Source: an uncultured Aquimarina sp.
GTDB lineage: Bacteria; Bacteroidota; Bacteroidia; Flavobacteriales; Flavobacteriaceae
DNA length: 64,000 bases
Direction of reading: 5' to 3'
Assembly (NCBI GenBank): GCA_947500845.1
Contig: CANMTP010000001.1
Span: 124,001 to 188,000, forward strand
Shown: positions 35,223-44,508 of the stretch, piece by piece
Position numbering within the stretch: position 1 is the stretch's first letter
How the letters are laid out: each line of letters begins with the position of its first letter
Made by a program: the position numbers and the translations under genes
The notes under the pieces: model-generated
Seen by the model: the letters and a program-made list of their open reading frames with translations, nothing else
What the model was told of the DNA's origin: nothing
Database searches by the model: none

Positions 35223-35678
35223 TTATTTTTGAAATAAAATAGTAAGCTTTGTTAACAAGATCAGTTCTGATTTATTTCTTCCTCTTCCTCTTCCTCTTCC
35301 TCTTCCTCTTCCTCTTCCTCTTCCTCTTCCTCTTCCTCTTCCTCTTCCAAATGCTGTAGCTATTGCATCACTTGTTTCGATGATTTTCTTTACCATGTCA
35401 TCAGTAAAGAGATCCTTATTTTCAATACAATAAGTTTTGAAAGTATTAAAAGCTTCATCAGCGGTAGTTTTGTTTTTAATTAAACTTCTTAGAGTTTCAT
35501 ATATAATTTCTTCTGTATGGCTGTTTTCTAAACTTGTAGACCAATATTTTTTTACAAACAGAACGATTTTCTTTTTTTCTTCTATCACCATTTTCTTATC
35601 TGCCATGGCAATAGCATAAAATAAATGTGCCAGCTTTTGATAAAAAGCTAAGTTATTTTTTAAATTATCAAACATCAT
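35223..35678 (-). CDS. TerB-like protein with a (Gly-Arg)12 tail
   Basis: 151 aa. Residues 5-105 are all helical with acidic and Lys-rich helices (LAFYQKLAHLFYAIAMADKKMVIEEKKKIVLFV, FTDDMVKKIIETSDAIATAF), like the TerB/DjlA N-terminal four-helix fold. Residues 111-134 are twelve exact Gly-Arg pairs encoded by 12 perfect GGAAGA repeats (35277-35348 on this strand), then 17 more residues (NKSELILL...FQK). The RGR tract could bind nucleic acid or acidic lipids. The start overlaps the ROK gene's end by 11 bp, so the two are co-transcribed. Repeat-number changes of one unit keep the frame. Confidence 0.7.
   Translation of the reverse strand: MMFDNLKNNLAFYQKLAHLFYAIAMADKKMVIEEKKKIVLFVKKYWSTSLENSHTEEIIYETLRSLIKNKTTADEAFNTFKTYCIENKDLFTDDMVKKIIETSDAIATAFGRGRGRGRGRGRGRGRGRGRGRGRNKSELILLTKLTILFQK
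35277..35348. repeat. Hexanucleotide microsatellite, 12 perfect TCTTCC units
   Basis: 72 bp of uninterrupted TCTTCC (GGAAGA on the minus strand), inside the TerB-like gene, encoding (GR)12. A tract this long and perfect is expected to slip during replication, adding or removing Gly-Arg pairs without a frameshift. Confidence 0.95.
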
Positions 35679-36633
35679 TTTTAAAATCTTTCCAAATCAA
35701 CGCTGCAGCACCTAAAATTGCAGCATTTTTTTCTTTCATCCCAGATGGTAATAGTTTTACTTTTTTCTTATAGATTTCTAACAAATTTTTTTCCATATAT
35801 TTTTGTGTTGGCTCGAAAATCCAATGCCCACTATTTGCTAAACCACCCATAAGGAAAAAAGCTTCGGGTTGTGTAAATGCAGTAAAATTAGCCAAGGCAA
35901 AACCTAATATTTTGGCGGTATAGTCAAATGCTTTTAAGGCAATAGGATCACCTTCTTCTGCTGCTTTGGTAATATCTTCTCCGTGAAGATCATGATAAGC
36001 TATGTCTCTAAACCTACTATCCTCCATATACTTGCAAAGCATATATAATATGGTTCTTTTTAACCCTGTTGATGACACATACGCCTCTAAACCGCCTCTA
36101 ACTCCTAATCCGGTTAGTCTACCATCCCCAAGAGTTAAATCAATATGCCCTAATTCTCCTGCGAATCCATCATATCCATCAATTAATTGACCGTTAGCAA
36201 CGATACCACTACCAAATCCTGTCCCCAATGTAATGACTATAAAATCTTTCATGTCTTTGGCATTTCCAAATAGCATTTCACCTAAGGCTGCAGCACTGGC
36301 ATCATTCATTATTTTTGAAGGAAGGTTAGTTTTTGATTTTAATTTATCGAGAAAGGGGACGACACCTTTCCACACCAGGTTAGGAGCATGTTCTATGGTT
36401 CCTCTTCTGTTAGAAGCGTTGGGAGCTCCGACTCCGATTCTTAAAAGCGTTGCCGGTTGGGGAAGTTGATTGTTTAATTCTTCAATCGAAGTGGTGATTT
36501 TTTCTAAAAAGGCATCAAGATCAATATAATCTTTGGTAAGGAAGTTTGTTTGGATAAGATTATTTCCCTTGTTGTCTACTAAACCTATTTTGGTTTTTGT
36601 ACCACCAATGTCAATTCCTGCAACAATATCCAT
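35668..36633 (-). CDS. ROK family sugar kinase lacking the zinc-binding cysteines
   Basis: 321 aa. The N-terminal ATP-binding motif DIVAGIDIGGTKTKIGLVD, the catalytic region IMNDASAAALGE, and GTGFGSGIVANGQLIDGYDGFAGELGHI mark a ROK-family kinase (glucose, fructose or N-acetylhexosamine phosphorylation). The usual CxCGxxGCxE zinc motif after the conserved His is replaced by LTGLGVRGGLEAYVS, with no Cys, so this is an unusual or zinc-free ROK. Active-site Asp and Glu-x-x-His appear intact. It overlaps the TerB-like gene by 11 bp. Substrate unknown. Confidence 0.85.
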   Translation of the reverse strand: MDIVAGIDIGGTKTKIGLVDNKGNNLIQTNFLTKDYIDLDAFLEKITTSIEELNNQLPQPATLLRIGVGAPNASNRRGTIEHAPNLVWKGVVPFLDKLKSKTNLPSKIMNDASAAALGEMLFGNAKDMKDFIVITLGTGFGSGIVANGQLIDGYDGFAGELGHIDLTLGDGRLTGLGVRGGLEAYVSSTGLKRTILYMLCKYMEDSRFRDIAYHDLHGEDITKAAEEGDPIALKAFDYTAKILGFALANFTAFTQPEAFFLMGGLANSGHWIFEPTQKYMEKNLLEIYKKKVKLLPSGMKEKNAAILGAAALIWKDFKNDV

Positions 36634-37456
36634 TTTTTTGTTTTTGAAATCACTATGTAAGATCAGAGATTATTTTTAAAGAACATAAATTTTAATACTA
36701 AAATAACGTTATATCTGTCCCAAATTACCTGTCATATAAATGTATTTTGATCATTTCTACATTACAAACAAATATATTATTGAGAAAATCAGTATCTGAA
36801 TAATACATTCATGGGACTATTTTTTCTTGGCATTTCATCAGATCCTAAGAGAAAATATCCTCTTCTATTATAAAGGTCTTAGAGCAGTTAGATTAATCAA
36901 AGAGGCATCACCAATTTTGTATTTGTCATGAACAGTTAGTTTCATATTTTCTTTATTATAGCGACCAAAAATATCAACATCGTTTTGAATAAATTGAGTA
37001 TCTATTTTGCCTTAAAAAGTGTCAGGTACCTTGTTTAAATCTCATAAACCGTTTTGGGAGTGTTATAGAGTTCTGTAAACCGAGTTATTTTTTTCTTTTT
37101 ATACATTTTGAAATATTCTTGTATTACTTTTCAGGATTGTTCATGCAATTTTATTTCTAAACTCCGGTGATCCTCACTAATATTTTATCAAAAAGATTAG
37201 GATGTGAATTTACTTCTTTATAAGAGGGGGATAAAGAGTCCACACTAAGTGTACACTTTTGCATTCTTAACGAAGTACGGTAAATATAGTTTCATCTAAA
37301 TATTTACCCCTAAAAAAGTGAATTGAACTATGCTTATAATTGATTAAATTAATCTTAACTAAGCTATTAATTTAATCTAATCAGCATCTAATTTCATGAT
37401 TTTATTCTGAAATTTGAGAATATAAATCAGTAGTAAATGCCGTCATAGAAATTTAA
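36634..37456. other. Intergenic stretch, 823 bp
   Basis: AT-rich; contains a C-terminal gene scrap on the minus strand (36868-37011, listed). Otherwise no coding signal or clear hairpin. Confidence 0.5.
36868..37011 (-). pseudogene. C-terminal gene scrap, family unknown
   Basis: 47 codons read KIDTQFIQNDVDIFGRYNKE... and end in DASLINLTALRPL before TAA. The mix of polar and aromatic residues and beta-strand periodicity look like the end of a real protein, but an in-frame TAA directly precedes it and there is no start, so it is probably the tail of a degraded gene. Confidence 0.4.
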
Positions 37457-39211
37457 ATGAAAAAAATAGGTATTATAGGTTGTGGACCAAGGGGTTTGGC
37501 GGCATTAGAAAAGTTAGTTGCCCGACTGGTAAAAAAGGAGGATGCTATTAAATTCAGAATTTTACTTTTCGAAGTAGCAAGTCATCCCGGAGCAGGACAA
37601 GTATGGAGATTAGAACAATCAGATGCAAATTGGCTTAATATAGATGATAAATCTTTGAAAGGCCTCAAAGGAAGAAAAGAAATTAAGCATAAAAAATTTA
37701 CAATACCAGAATTTCCGGGGTTTGCTGATTGGATAAATCAGTTCACCAAAAATCAAAATCAGAATAATGATAAATATCAGTTTTATTATCGATCAACCAT
37801 GGGGAAGTATCTTAACCAAAGGTTTAATTCTATCTTTGAAGTACTTCAACAAAAAGGATATATAAACCTATTTAAATCTGAAATAGTCAACTTGGTTGAG
37901 GAAAATGGACAAATACTTATTATAGATGAGTTTGGAAAAAGATATCAGGTAGATGAAAGTCTTCTAACCATTGGACATCAACCGACTTATCTTTCAGACC
38001 AAATGAGTAAGTGGAATGAAAAGGTAAAACTTCATAAGCTACCTTTAGAACTTAATCCGTATGATGATGGGTTACAAAATAGAATAGTTTCTCATTCTAA
38101 GATCGCTATAAGAGGATTTGGTTTGGCTACTATCGATTTGATTCGAATGTTTATTACTGAACGGGACGGTACTTTTTCTAATAATGAGAATGATATCTTC
38201 CTTAACTTTTTACCAACAGGTCTAACCACAAAACTCATAATACCTTTTTCCTTAGATGGGTTGCCTCCCGTTCCAAAACCGTATGGGTCTGCTGTAGATT
38301 CGAATTTTAACCCTGGTAAGGATGTCATTAAGAAGTTTGAGAAGGATGTAATTTCTTTATTGAAAAAACCCGAATTGATAAGATCATCATTGTTTCTAAT
38401 TGAATTGGTCGCTGATATAGTAGCTAACGGTTTTCTTGAGAAATCTCTCTATTTTTATTCACATACCTTGAATAAAAAACAGATTAAGGAAACCATAATC
38501 GCATGGTTGCAAGATATGAGCTTAGAACATCATCTCATACTTAATACTTCTCTCGATACATTGGAATATATGCGAAGTACGGCGCAAATGGCTTGTGGTA
38601 AAATAGAAGCTTCGTTAGACTATGCGATAGGTCAAATTTGGCGTCATTTACAGCCATCATTGTACAAAACCTTATCCCACTCCAATCTTGAGGATAAGAT
38701 TATGCAAGAAATTATTGAACTTGATGAGAACACAAAGAGGTATTCATATGGTCCGCCGGTGGATTCCGTTTTACAATTAATTGCTTTGGCAGATCAGGGT
38801 ATTCTAAATCTAAATTTTACTGAGGATCCTTCTGTTATGATTGATTCTTCAGGATGGATACTGACCAATAAGAAAGGCGATAATATTTCTACGGAAGTAA
38901 TGATAAATAGTGTTTTAGACAGTCCTAAACTCAATAAAATTAGCTCAAAGCTTGTTAGGAATTTATTAAAAAATGACATTCTTAAACCTATGACCAGTGA
39001 TTTAGGAGTTGAAACTTTTGAAAATGGCTTAGTGAAATTTAATAATAAACATCAAAAGTATAATATAAGTATGTTAGGAAGAAATTGTAAAGGCAGTGTT
39101 ATTGGAGTCGACGCTATTCTTGAATGTTTTGGTGAGAGAATAGAAGACTGGGCAGAAGCATGTGCTTCTAGATTTTCTGATAAGGCCATAACTAAAAATT
39201 CAAATATTTAA
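37457..39211 (+). CDS. FAD/NAD(P)-binding protein (NAD_binding_9 type)
   Basis: 584 aa. The N-terminus MKKIGIIGCGPRGLAALEKL holds the GxGxxG dinucleotide-binding motif, followed by FEVASHPGAGQVWRLEQSDANWLNID, characteristic of FAD-NAD(P)-binding family proteins (pfam13454), and LLTIGHQP around residue 175, the family's second motif. The remaining 400 residues are helical and less conserved. These proteins are probably flavin-dependent oxidoreductases or hydroxylases; substrate unknown. It stands alone with long AT-rich gaps on both sides. Confidence 0.8.
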   Translation: MKKIGIIGCGPRGLAALEKLVARLVKKEDAIKFRILLFEVASHPGAGQVWRLEQSDANWLNIDDKSLKGLKGRKEIKHKKFTIPEFPGFADWINQFTKNQNQNNDKYQFYYRSTMGKYLNQRFNSIFEVLQQKGYINLFKSEIVNLVEENGQILIIDEFGKRYQVDESLLTIGHQPTYLSDQMSKWNEKVKLHKLPLELNPYDDGLQNRIVSHSKIAIRGFGLATIDLIRMFITERDGTFSNNENDIFLNFLPTGLTTKLIIPFSLDGLPPVPKPYGSAVDSNFNPGKDVIKKFEKDVISLLKKPELIRSSLFLIELVADIVANGFLEKSLYFYSHTLNKKQIKETIIAWLQDMSLEHHLILNTSLDTLEYMRSTAQMACGKIEASLDYAIGQIWRHLQPSLYKTLSHSNLEDKIMQEIIELDENTKRYSYGPPVDSVLQLIALADQGILNLNFTEDPSVMIDSSGWILTNKKGDNISTEVMINSVLDSPKLNKISSKLVRNLLKNDILKPMTSDLGVETFENGLVKFNNKHQKYNISMLGRNCKGSVIGVDAILECFGERIEDWAEACASRFSDKAITKNSNI

Positions 39212-39879
39212 GCCCTTAAGCTACATTATTTTGATTTTCTTGGACCCTAAAAAAAAGATCTAAATATTTAACCACGTTTACTTCAACTAAGAAGTTCAGG
39301 TAATTTATTTCATTGTAAATGCTCAGTGGGAACATCAAGTTTAGGTAATAGAATTAAAACTAAATCTTTACGAGCCTATAGTTTTTCTCAAAATATTGAC
39401 TTTCAGTCAGTTTCGATTTATTTGGCACGACCAATTAAATTATACTTACCTCGAAGGTAATATTAAAATCAAGAATTCAAATACACTTACTTTAAACAGA
39501 TCCTATAAATGATCCAAGTAAACGATCCTCCAGAATTATCGATCAGAATAATGAATGAAAAATTTAAATCAAGTTTAAATTGAAAAAAGATTTAACAGCA
39601 AAAAAAGAGCTTAAAACTCATTGGATTGTTGACTGTTTCTTTTAGTCAAAATTTGGCTTAACGTAAATTTTCTAAACTGTTACTTCAATTAATATAATTT
39701 TTAATAGCATCTCGTTGACGCCTAAGTAAATTTCTCAAGTTCGCAGGAATATTCTTTTCTTCCGACACATCGCTATATTCATTAATCGCTATCTTATCAC
39801 CTTTAAAAGATTCTTCAAGCATTGACTCAGTAATAGTACCTTAACAGAAGTAGAGATAATTTAAGAAAAATCAACCGAC
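39212..39879. other. Intergenic stretch, 668 bp
   Basis: It contains the PA2169/DUF2383 remnant at 39685-39840. The rest (39212-39680) is AT-rich with no supported gene. Confidence 0.5.
39685..39840 (-). pseudogene. Remnant of a PA2169/DUF2383 four-helix-bundle protein
   Basis: 51 codons read ITESMLEESFKGDKIAIN... and NLLRRQRDAIKNYIN. This matches the last two helices of PA2169-family (DUF2383, ferritin-like) proteins, where ES-x-x-G-x-x-x-A-x-x-EY and Q-x-x-x-I motifs are usual. An in-frame TAA lies immediately upstream and the N-terminal two helices are missing, so it is a truncated remnant. Such proteins accompany stress and photolyase genes in many Bacteroidota. Confidence 0.55.
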
Positions 39880-41262
39880 TTAATCCATTAAAATCTTGTT
39901 GATGGAACGAGCCCACTTAGAGAATAATTCTTTTGGTTTAGGATAATTAAGATTCTCAACAAGCCATGGGATTAGAATGTCTGTATCATCAAGTTCCTTA
40001 AGTTCAGGGATCCATTCTCTAATAAAATCTTGTACTTTGTATTTGTTAGATTGGTGAATCGGATTGGTATACCATATTTCATAGGCTTGCACATGCCAGT
40101 TTAGCCAATTGGCACTAACATCATAATCAATCAATCTACTTTCAAAATACGCGGCTCCCCAAGTCCAATCAATTTTTAAGTCGTGGATCAAATGGCTAGA
40201 ACAATTAACTCTGCCACGATTACTCATAAATCCAGTGGTGTTGAGTTGGCGCATGCTCGCATCAACAAATGGAATTCCAGTTTTACCCCTCATCCATGTT
40301 TTCCAGAGCTCAGAATCATTTTCAAATTTGAGTACTTTTTTTTTGAAACCTTCCGTTTTAAAAATCTGATCTCCAAAGCGCATGCCCTTGAATGTAAAAT
40401 AGTCTCGCCACACTAATTCAAAAATCATCCACCAAGTACTTTGATTCTTCTTAATTTTTGATTCATACTCTTTAACAACTCTATAAATTTCTCTTGGTGA
40501 AAGACATCCAAGTGCTAAATATGGTGAAAATTTAGAACTATAGTCCATTCCCATGCTTCTATTTCTAGTCCATCGGTAGCTTGTGAGTTGTTCGGTATCA
40601 AAAGTATAGTATTGTAATCTCTGTAATCCATTTTTTTCGCCTCCTTCAACAAAAGGGGTTGCCGAATCATATGCTGCTGTAGTAAAACCAAATGCCTTAT
40701 AACTTGGGATGTTATTACTAGAGGCTTTAGGGTGACTACTAATATGTTCAGGTATCAAAAAAGGTTGTCTAGGTTCAGTTTGCTTTGATACCGGTATCCG
40801 ATAGGCCTTGCTAGTTAAAGGAATTTCATTAATTTTAAATGGAATATCATCGATGTGGTATAAGGTTTTCCCCCAAAACAAACGAAATTCAACCTGATCA
40901 CAATGTTCTTTTACCCGATCTAAAAGATCAAGTTCTTCACTAGCATACTCTTGTTCTGCGTAAATTTCGGAAATTGAAAATTTATCCACTAGTTTTGATA
41001 TTTCAACTTCCGCTTTTCCTGAACAAATTATTAAGTGGCCACCTATACTTTCAGCATTCTTTTGTAAATTTTGAAGTGATTGTTCTAGAAATTTAAAACG
41101 ATTAATATCTGCCTTTCTAAATCCCAACTTTAGTTCTTTAAACAAACTATCTTCAATACAATAGCATAAAACAAGTGTATTACAATTGGCAATAGCCATG
41201 CATAAAGCTTCATTATCATGAAGCCTTAAATCATTTTTAAACCAAACTAAACCATTCTTCAA
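39880..41262 (-). CDS. DASH-type cryptochrome / photolyase
   Basis: 460 aa starting at TTG 41260-41262, which gives the correct family N-terminus (MKNGLVWFKNDLRLHDNEAL); no ATG is available. Residues 1-130 form the antenna-binding Rossmann domain, and 190-430 the FAD-binding helical domain with WTRNRSMGMDYSSKFSPYLALGCLSPREIY, ELVWRDYF, TGIPFVDASMRQLNTTGFMSNRGRVNCSSHL and DWTWGAAYFESRLIDYDVSANWLNW. These are the hallmarks of DASH cryptochromes, which repair or sense UV damage with blue light. The start is 11 bp after the stop of the upstream photolyase-family pseudogene, so it was probably in an operon with it. Confidence 0.85.
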   Translation of the reverse strand: MKNGLVWFKNDLRLHDNEALCMAIANCNTLVLCYCIEDSLFKELKLGFRKADINRFKFLEQSLQNLQKNAESIGGHLIICSGKAEVEISKLVDKFSISEIYAEQEYASEELDLLDRVKEHCDQVEFRLFWGKTLYHIDDIPFKINEIPLTSKAYRIPVSKQTEPRQPFLIPEHISSHPKASSNNIPSYKAFGFTTAAYDSATPFVEGGEKNGLQRLQYYTFDTEQLTSYRWTRNRSMGMDYSSKFSPYLALGCLSPREIYRVVKEYESKIKKNQSTWWMIFELVWRDYFTFKGMRFGDQIFKTEGFKKKVLKFENDSELWKTWMRGKTGIPFVDASMRQLNTTGFMSNRGRVNCSSHLIHDLKIDWTWGAAYFESRLIDYDVSANWLNWHVQAYEIWYTNPIHQSNKYKVQDFIREWIPELKELDDTDILIPWLVENLNYPKPKELFSKWARSINKILMD

Positions 41263-41272
41263 ATTATCAGTT

Positions 41273-42736
41273 TTAAGTAATTAAATTTCTTTTTAAGGTA
41301 TGTGTATCTAAGATTCGCTTTTTTTCCTCCTGCGTTAGCTTATTCTTCCGAACTCCATATAATATCTTTAGGGCTTGTTTTCGGGTTTCCGTGATATCCA
41401 AAATACGATCAGGATAATCCTTTCCTAATTGGAAATTATAAAATTCCATTTCCGTAGAAGTCATATTCCAGGGTTCTATAGCCAACGCTGGCGGTAAATT
41501 CTTTAATTCTGGAACCCATTGTTTAATGAATACTGCTTCGGGATCATGATCTAATGCATTTTTTGTGGGATTATAAATTCTTATTGTATTGGTCGCTGTA
41601 AATCCGGCTTGCATTTGAAATTGTCCATAGTGTATTCCAGGTTCAAAATCTAAAAATTGACTTGCCAGCCAAGATGAACCTACGGAAAAATGTTGAAAAA
41701 AATGATGTACCAAAAAGGAAACTGTCATTGATCTCATTCTAAAATTTAAATAGCCGGTTTCAACAACAGCTCGAATCGAAGCATCAACTAGGGGATATCC
41801 TGTTTTTCCAGATTTCCAAGCTATAATAAATTCATCGTCTTTAGGCTGATCTAAGTCTAAATATCCTTTATTAAAAGCTTCAAATTCAATTCTAGGTTCC
41901 ATTTCAAATTTTTGAATGAAATGCGCCTGCCAACGTAATCACGAATTAAAGGCTGTTAATTGCTTTTTAAATTTCCCCTCTTGTTTAAGCCCTATACTAC
42001 GTTGATACACTTCACGAATGGAAATACATCCGTAAGCAAAATAGGGCGAGAGTCTACTGCAACCAAACCGTGCCAGTTCAGGTTTAGAAATATAATCTGA
42101 ATAGTAGGCTACTCGCTCCTTGAAAAAGGAATCTTCCCATTCCTTACCGGCAGTTCTACCTCCCTTTTGCATCGAATGATCATGAGGATATGAAAAATTA
42201 AAATTTAAATTCTCCACTTCTTTAAGCTTTATAAACTCTTTATTCGATAGAGAAATCTGCTTTATTTCTGTATTCATATACCTGTACCATCGATTTTTCC
42301 AGTTGCTTCTATTATTTAAGCCTCTTTGAACCCCTCCATTTTTGCTTTCATTCCAAATAATATTACTATTCTTACAAAATTTGGCCACTTCTAGATCCCT
42401 CTGATACGTTATTGCAATTCCTGTCTCTTCAGTAGAGAATATAGTATTGATTATAAATTTGGACGATAAAATTTCAAGAAACGGTATTACTTCTGAATAT
42501 ACCGTCAAAATATTTGTTTGATATTTTCGTAGGGTATTATTTAAATCATCTAATGATTCCATGACGAATCTCCAGTGTCTATTAGAATAATGTATGTCAT
42601 TATATAAGTCAGGTTCCACGATATAAATAAGAAGAATAGGGCGTTGGGATTGTGATGCTCTCCAGAGCGCTTCATTGTCTTCTAGTCTAAGATCCCTTTT
42701 AAACCAGTAAATATCAATTTCATCTTTCATTATCAT
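41273..42736 (-). pseudogene. Photolyase/cryptochrome gene split by one in-frame TGA
   Basis: The two ORFs 41939-42736 (265 codons; IDIYWFKRDLRLEDNEAL, antenna domain, FGCSRLSPYFAYGCISIREVY) and 41273-41902 (YPLVDASIRAVVETGYLNFRMRSMTVSFLVH, FAD domain) are in the same frame. The sequence between reads TAFNS-stop-LRWQAHFIQKFEMEPRIEF. Photolyases have RSRLRWHCHFIQKFE here, so TGA at 41939-41941 replaces an Arg codon, most simply CGA to TGA. The rest of the reading frame is intact (487 codons with the one stop), so the mutation may be recent. Readthrough or a sequencing error are alternatives. The ATG at 42730 is an equally good start. Confidence 0.8.
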
Positions 42737-42870
42737 CTTATACTAATTCATTGTCTAAAATCTTAACCCCCTCTGAATGTTCTAAACATGATGTAGGTTT
42801 TAATCATTTTATTAATTCTTTATTTAAGTTTTCAATGCATTACACTTAATACATCATCAATTTTTTTATC

Positions 42871-43329
42871 TTAAGAGCTTTCCAGTACAGAAATGTCTTC
42901 AGTACTTTCAAAAACAACTGTTTGTATTGCAGAAAGGCGAAGAACATTCGCTTCCCTCAATTTTGCCATTAAGTTATTTTTATCAACATTACATTTCTCG
43001 AGCTGATCGTAGAAGACTTCACCATTCCGAATAAGTAAGCGAGGAGAATTTGTAGACATTTTTTTTAACCAATTAAGCTTTTTAATAAGTATAGAAATTA
43101 AAACTGGGAATCCTATAATCGCAGCCAAAATAATCCCTCTTTTTAGAATTGATTGGTCTTCGTTTAAAATGATAGAAGCAAGAATCCAACCTACGGCTAT
43201 AGTGGAGACAAAGTCAAAGCTAGACATTTTGGCAAGGGTTCGTAGTCCATAAATTTCAGTAAGAACAATCATTACTGAAAAAATAGCTATTACTGTGATT
43301 ACAATGAGAATTACTGATATTATGTCCAT
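42871..43329 (-). CDS. DUF421 (YetF-like) membrane protein
   Basis: 152 aa with three membrane helices (about 4-24, 43-60 and 65-85), the loop GLRTLAKMSSFDFVSTIAVGWILASIIL characteristic of DUF421, and a small soluble C-terminal domain (SPRLLIRNGEVFYDQLEKCNVDKNNLMAKLREANVLRLSAIQTVVFES). Function unknown; this family often lies with photolyase and stress genes. The C-terminus may be slightly short but the family ranges in length. Confidence 0.8.
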   Translation of the reverse strand: MDIISVILIVITVIAIFSVMIVLTEIYGLRTLAKMSSFDFVSTIAVGWILASIILNEDQSILKRGIILAAIIGFPVLISILIKKLNWLKKMSTNSPRLLIRNGEVFYDQLEKCNVDKNNLMAKLREANVLRLSAIQTVVFESTEDISVLESS

Positions 43330-43421
43330 TCTTAAAAATAGAACGATTATTGGTGAAACCAGTGCTCATTTGAAATAAAGAATAGCTTGAAACCTGTAGG
43401 AAAATAAATTGTATTAAATGG

Positions 43422-43571
43422 CTACTCGATCGCGGAAACGGTTCTAGTTGATGTTCGGGAATACGTATTGGCAATTGCTTTGCGATATGTTTTATCTAAA
43501 TGTAACGCAAATCCTGTGTACACATGAGTGCAATCGCTGGGGGAAGTAATTCTCTGGAAAATCTCAATAAC
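43422..43571 (-). pseudogene. C-terminal gene scrap, family unknown
   Basis: 49 codons read VIEIFQRITSPSDCTHVYTG... and end TYSRTSTRTVSAIE before TAG. The segment is clearly protein-like (amphipathic helix plus STRT motif) but has no start codon and follows an in-frame TAA. It is probably the tail of a degraded gene that once preceded the DUF421 gene on the same strand. Confidence 0.45.
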
Positions 43572-43723
43572 TTAAAATGTAGTTTGATAATCTTAATACT
43601 CAACTAAAGCTTCCCAATTATTTATTTGAGTTCATTTTCATAGAGAAAAAGCAAAAACACTTTGTAAGTTCTCTATAGTTTAGAGGCCGTGACTCTGTAT
43701 TAACCATTTATACCAACACTAAA

Positions 43724-43843
43724 ATGAAATTTTTATTTATTGTATTCAAAAAAAAATCTAAAAGACAGTTATTTGTAGATATGAGAGGATGCATAGCTTT
43801 AGAAAAAAGCGAAGATCAATACAGCAATCATTTATTTATTTAA
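43724..43843 (+). CDS. Possible small protein, 39 aa
   Basis: ATG to TAA, MKFLFIVFKKKSKRQLFVDM then GCIALEKSEDQYSNHLFI. There is no clear ribosome-binding site and no family is recognised, but the ORF has a plausible hydrophobic start. It may be chance in AT-rich DNA. Confidence 0.15.
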   Translation: MKFLFIVFKKKSKRQLFVDMRGCIALEKSEDQYSNHLFI

Positions 43844-44074
43844 TTGAGTGCATTTATTGAAGTATAGTAGTACATATTAGTTCTGGAGGAAAATTAGACT
43901 TCTAATAATAATTTGTTATTGGTAGTATTGCAGTATTATTAAGTCTAAGATCGGCATAGACTCATACCTTTATCGGTTTTAGCAGAACCATAAGTCTTGA
44001 ATGTAGTTATTTACAATTTTAATTTGAAATATTATAAGGTCATATTAGTTGGATTTCAATCTTAGCCATATGAT

Positions 44075-44179
44075 ATGCTGAAATCCATTAATATTATTCC
44101 TGATTTGGTTCAGAATGAGGATATTTTTAAAACCATAAACAAGGCTTTTGATTTTTTAAAGTTTCTTCTGTCTCAGTAA
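44075..44179 (+). CDS. Possible small protein, 34 aa
   Basis: ATG to TAA, MLKSINIIPDLVQNEDIFKT then INKAFDFLKFLLSQ. It forms a good amphipathic helix, but nothing else supports expression. Confidence 0.15.
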   Translation: MLKSINIIPDLVQNEDIFKTINKAFDFLKFLLSQ

Positions 44180-44472
44180 ATTTTCTCAACTATTCAGTGC
44201 TTTCACAGGGATGTGTCATAAGTCGACAAAAGTATTGTAACGTTATTAAATAGTTTGATCATTATTTGGATATCAAAAAAATATTACAATTCTAGTCTAA
44301 TGTATTTTCCGATATTTAAATATGTATGGTTTTTCAGCATTTCTCCAATGTTTTTAAGAAAACCACTCAGTTCAAGATGGATGGAAAATGAGATTATAAG
44401 GTAGATAAGAATTCTATACTTGGATGGTATTGATCAAATCAATACTTCAAGCAACTTTATATTAGTTCCTAA

Positions 44473-44508
44473 TAAAAAAATGTCCTGCATATTGTCAGTG
44501 CAGGACAT
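44473..44508 (-). terminator. Minus-strand intrinsic terminator
   Basis: ATGTCCTGCA (44480-44489) and TGCAGGACAT (44499-44508) form a perfect 10-bp stem with a 9-nt loop, followed on the minus strand by TTTTTTTATTA. It lies 258 bp downstream of the AI-2E transporter gene, which may run to it, or it may mark a gene that has been lost. Confidence 0.75.
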
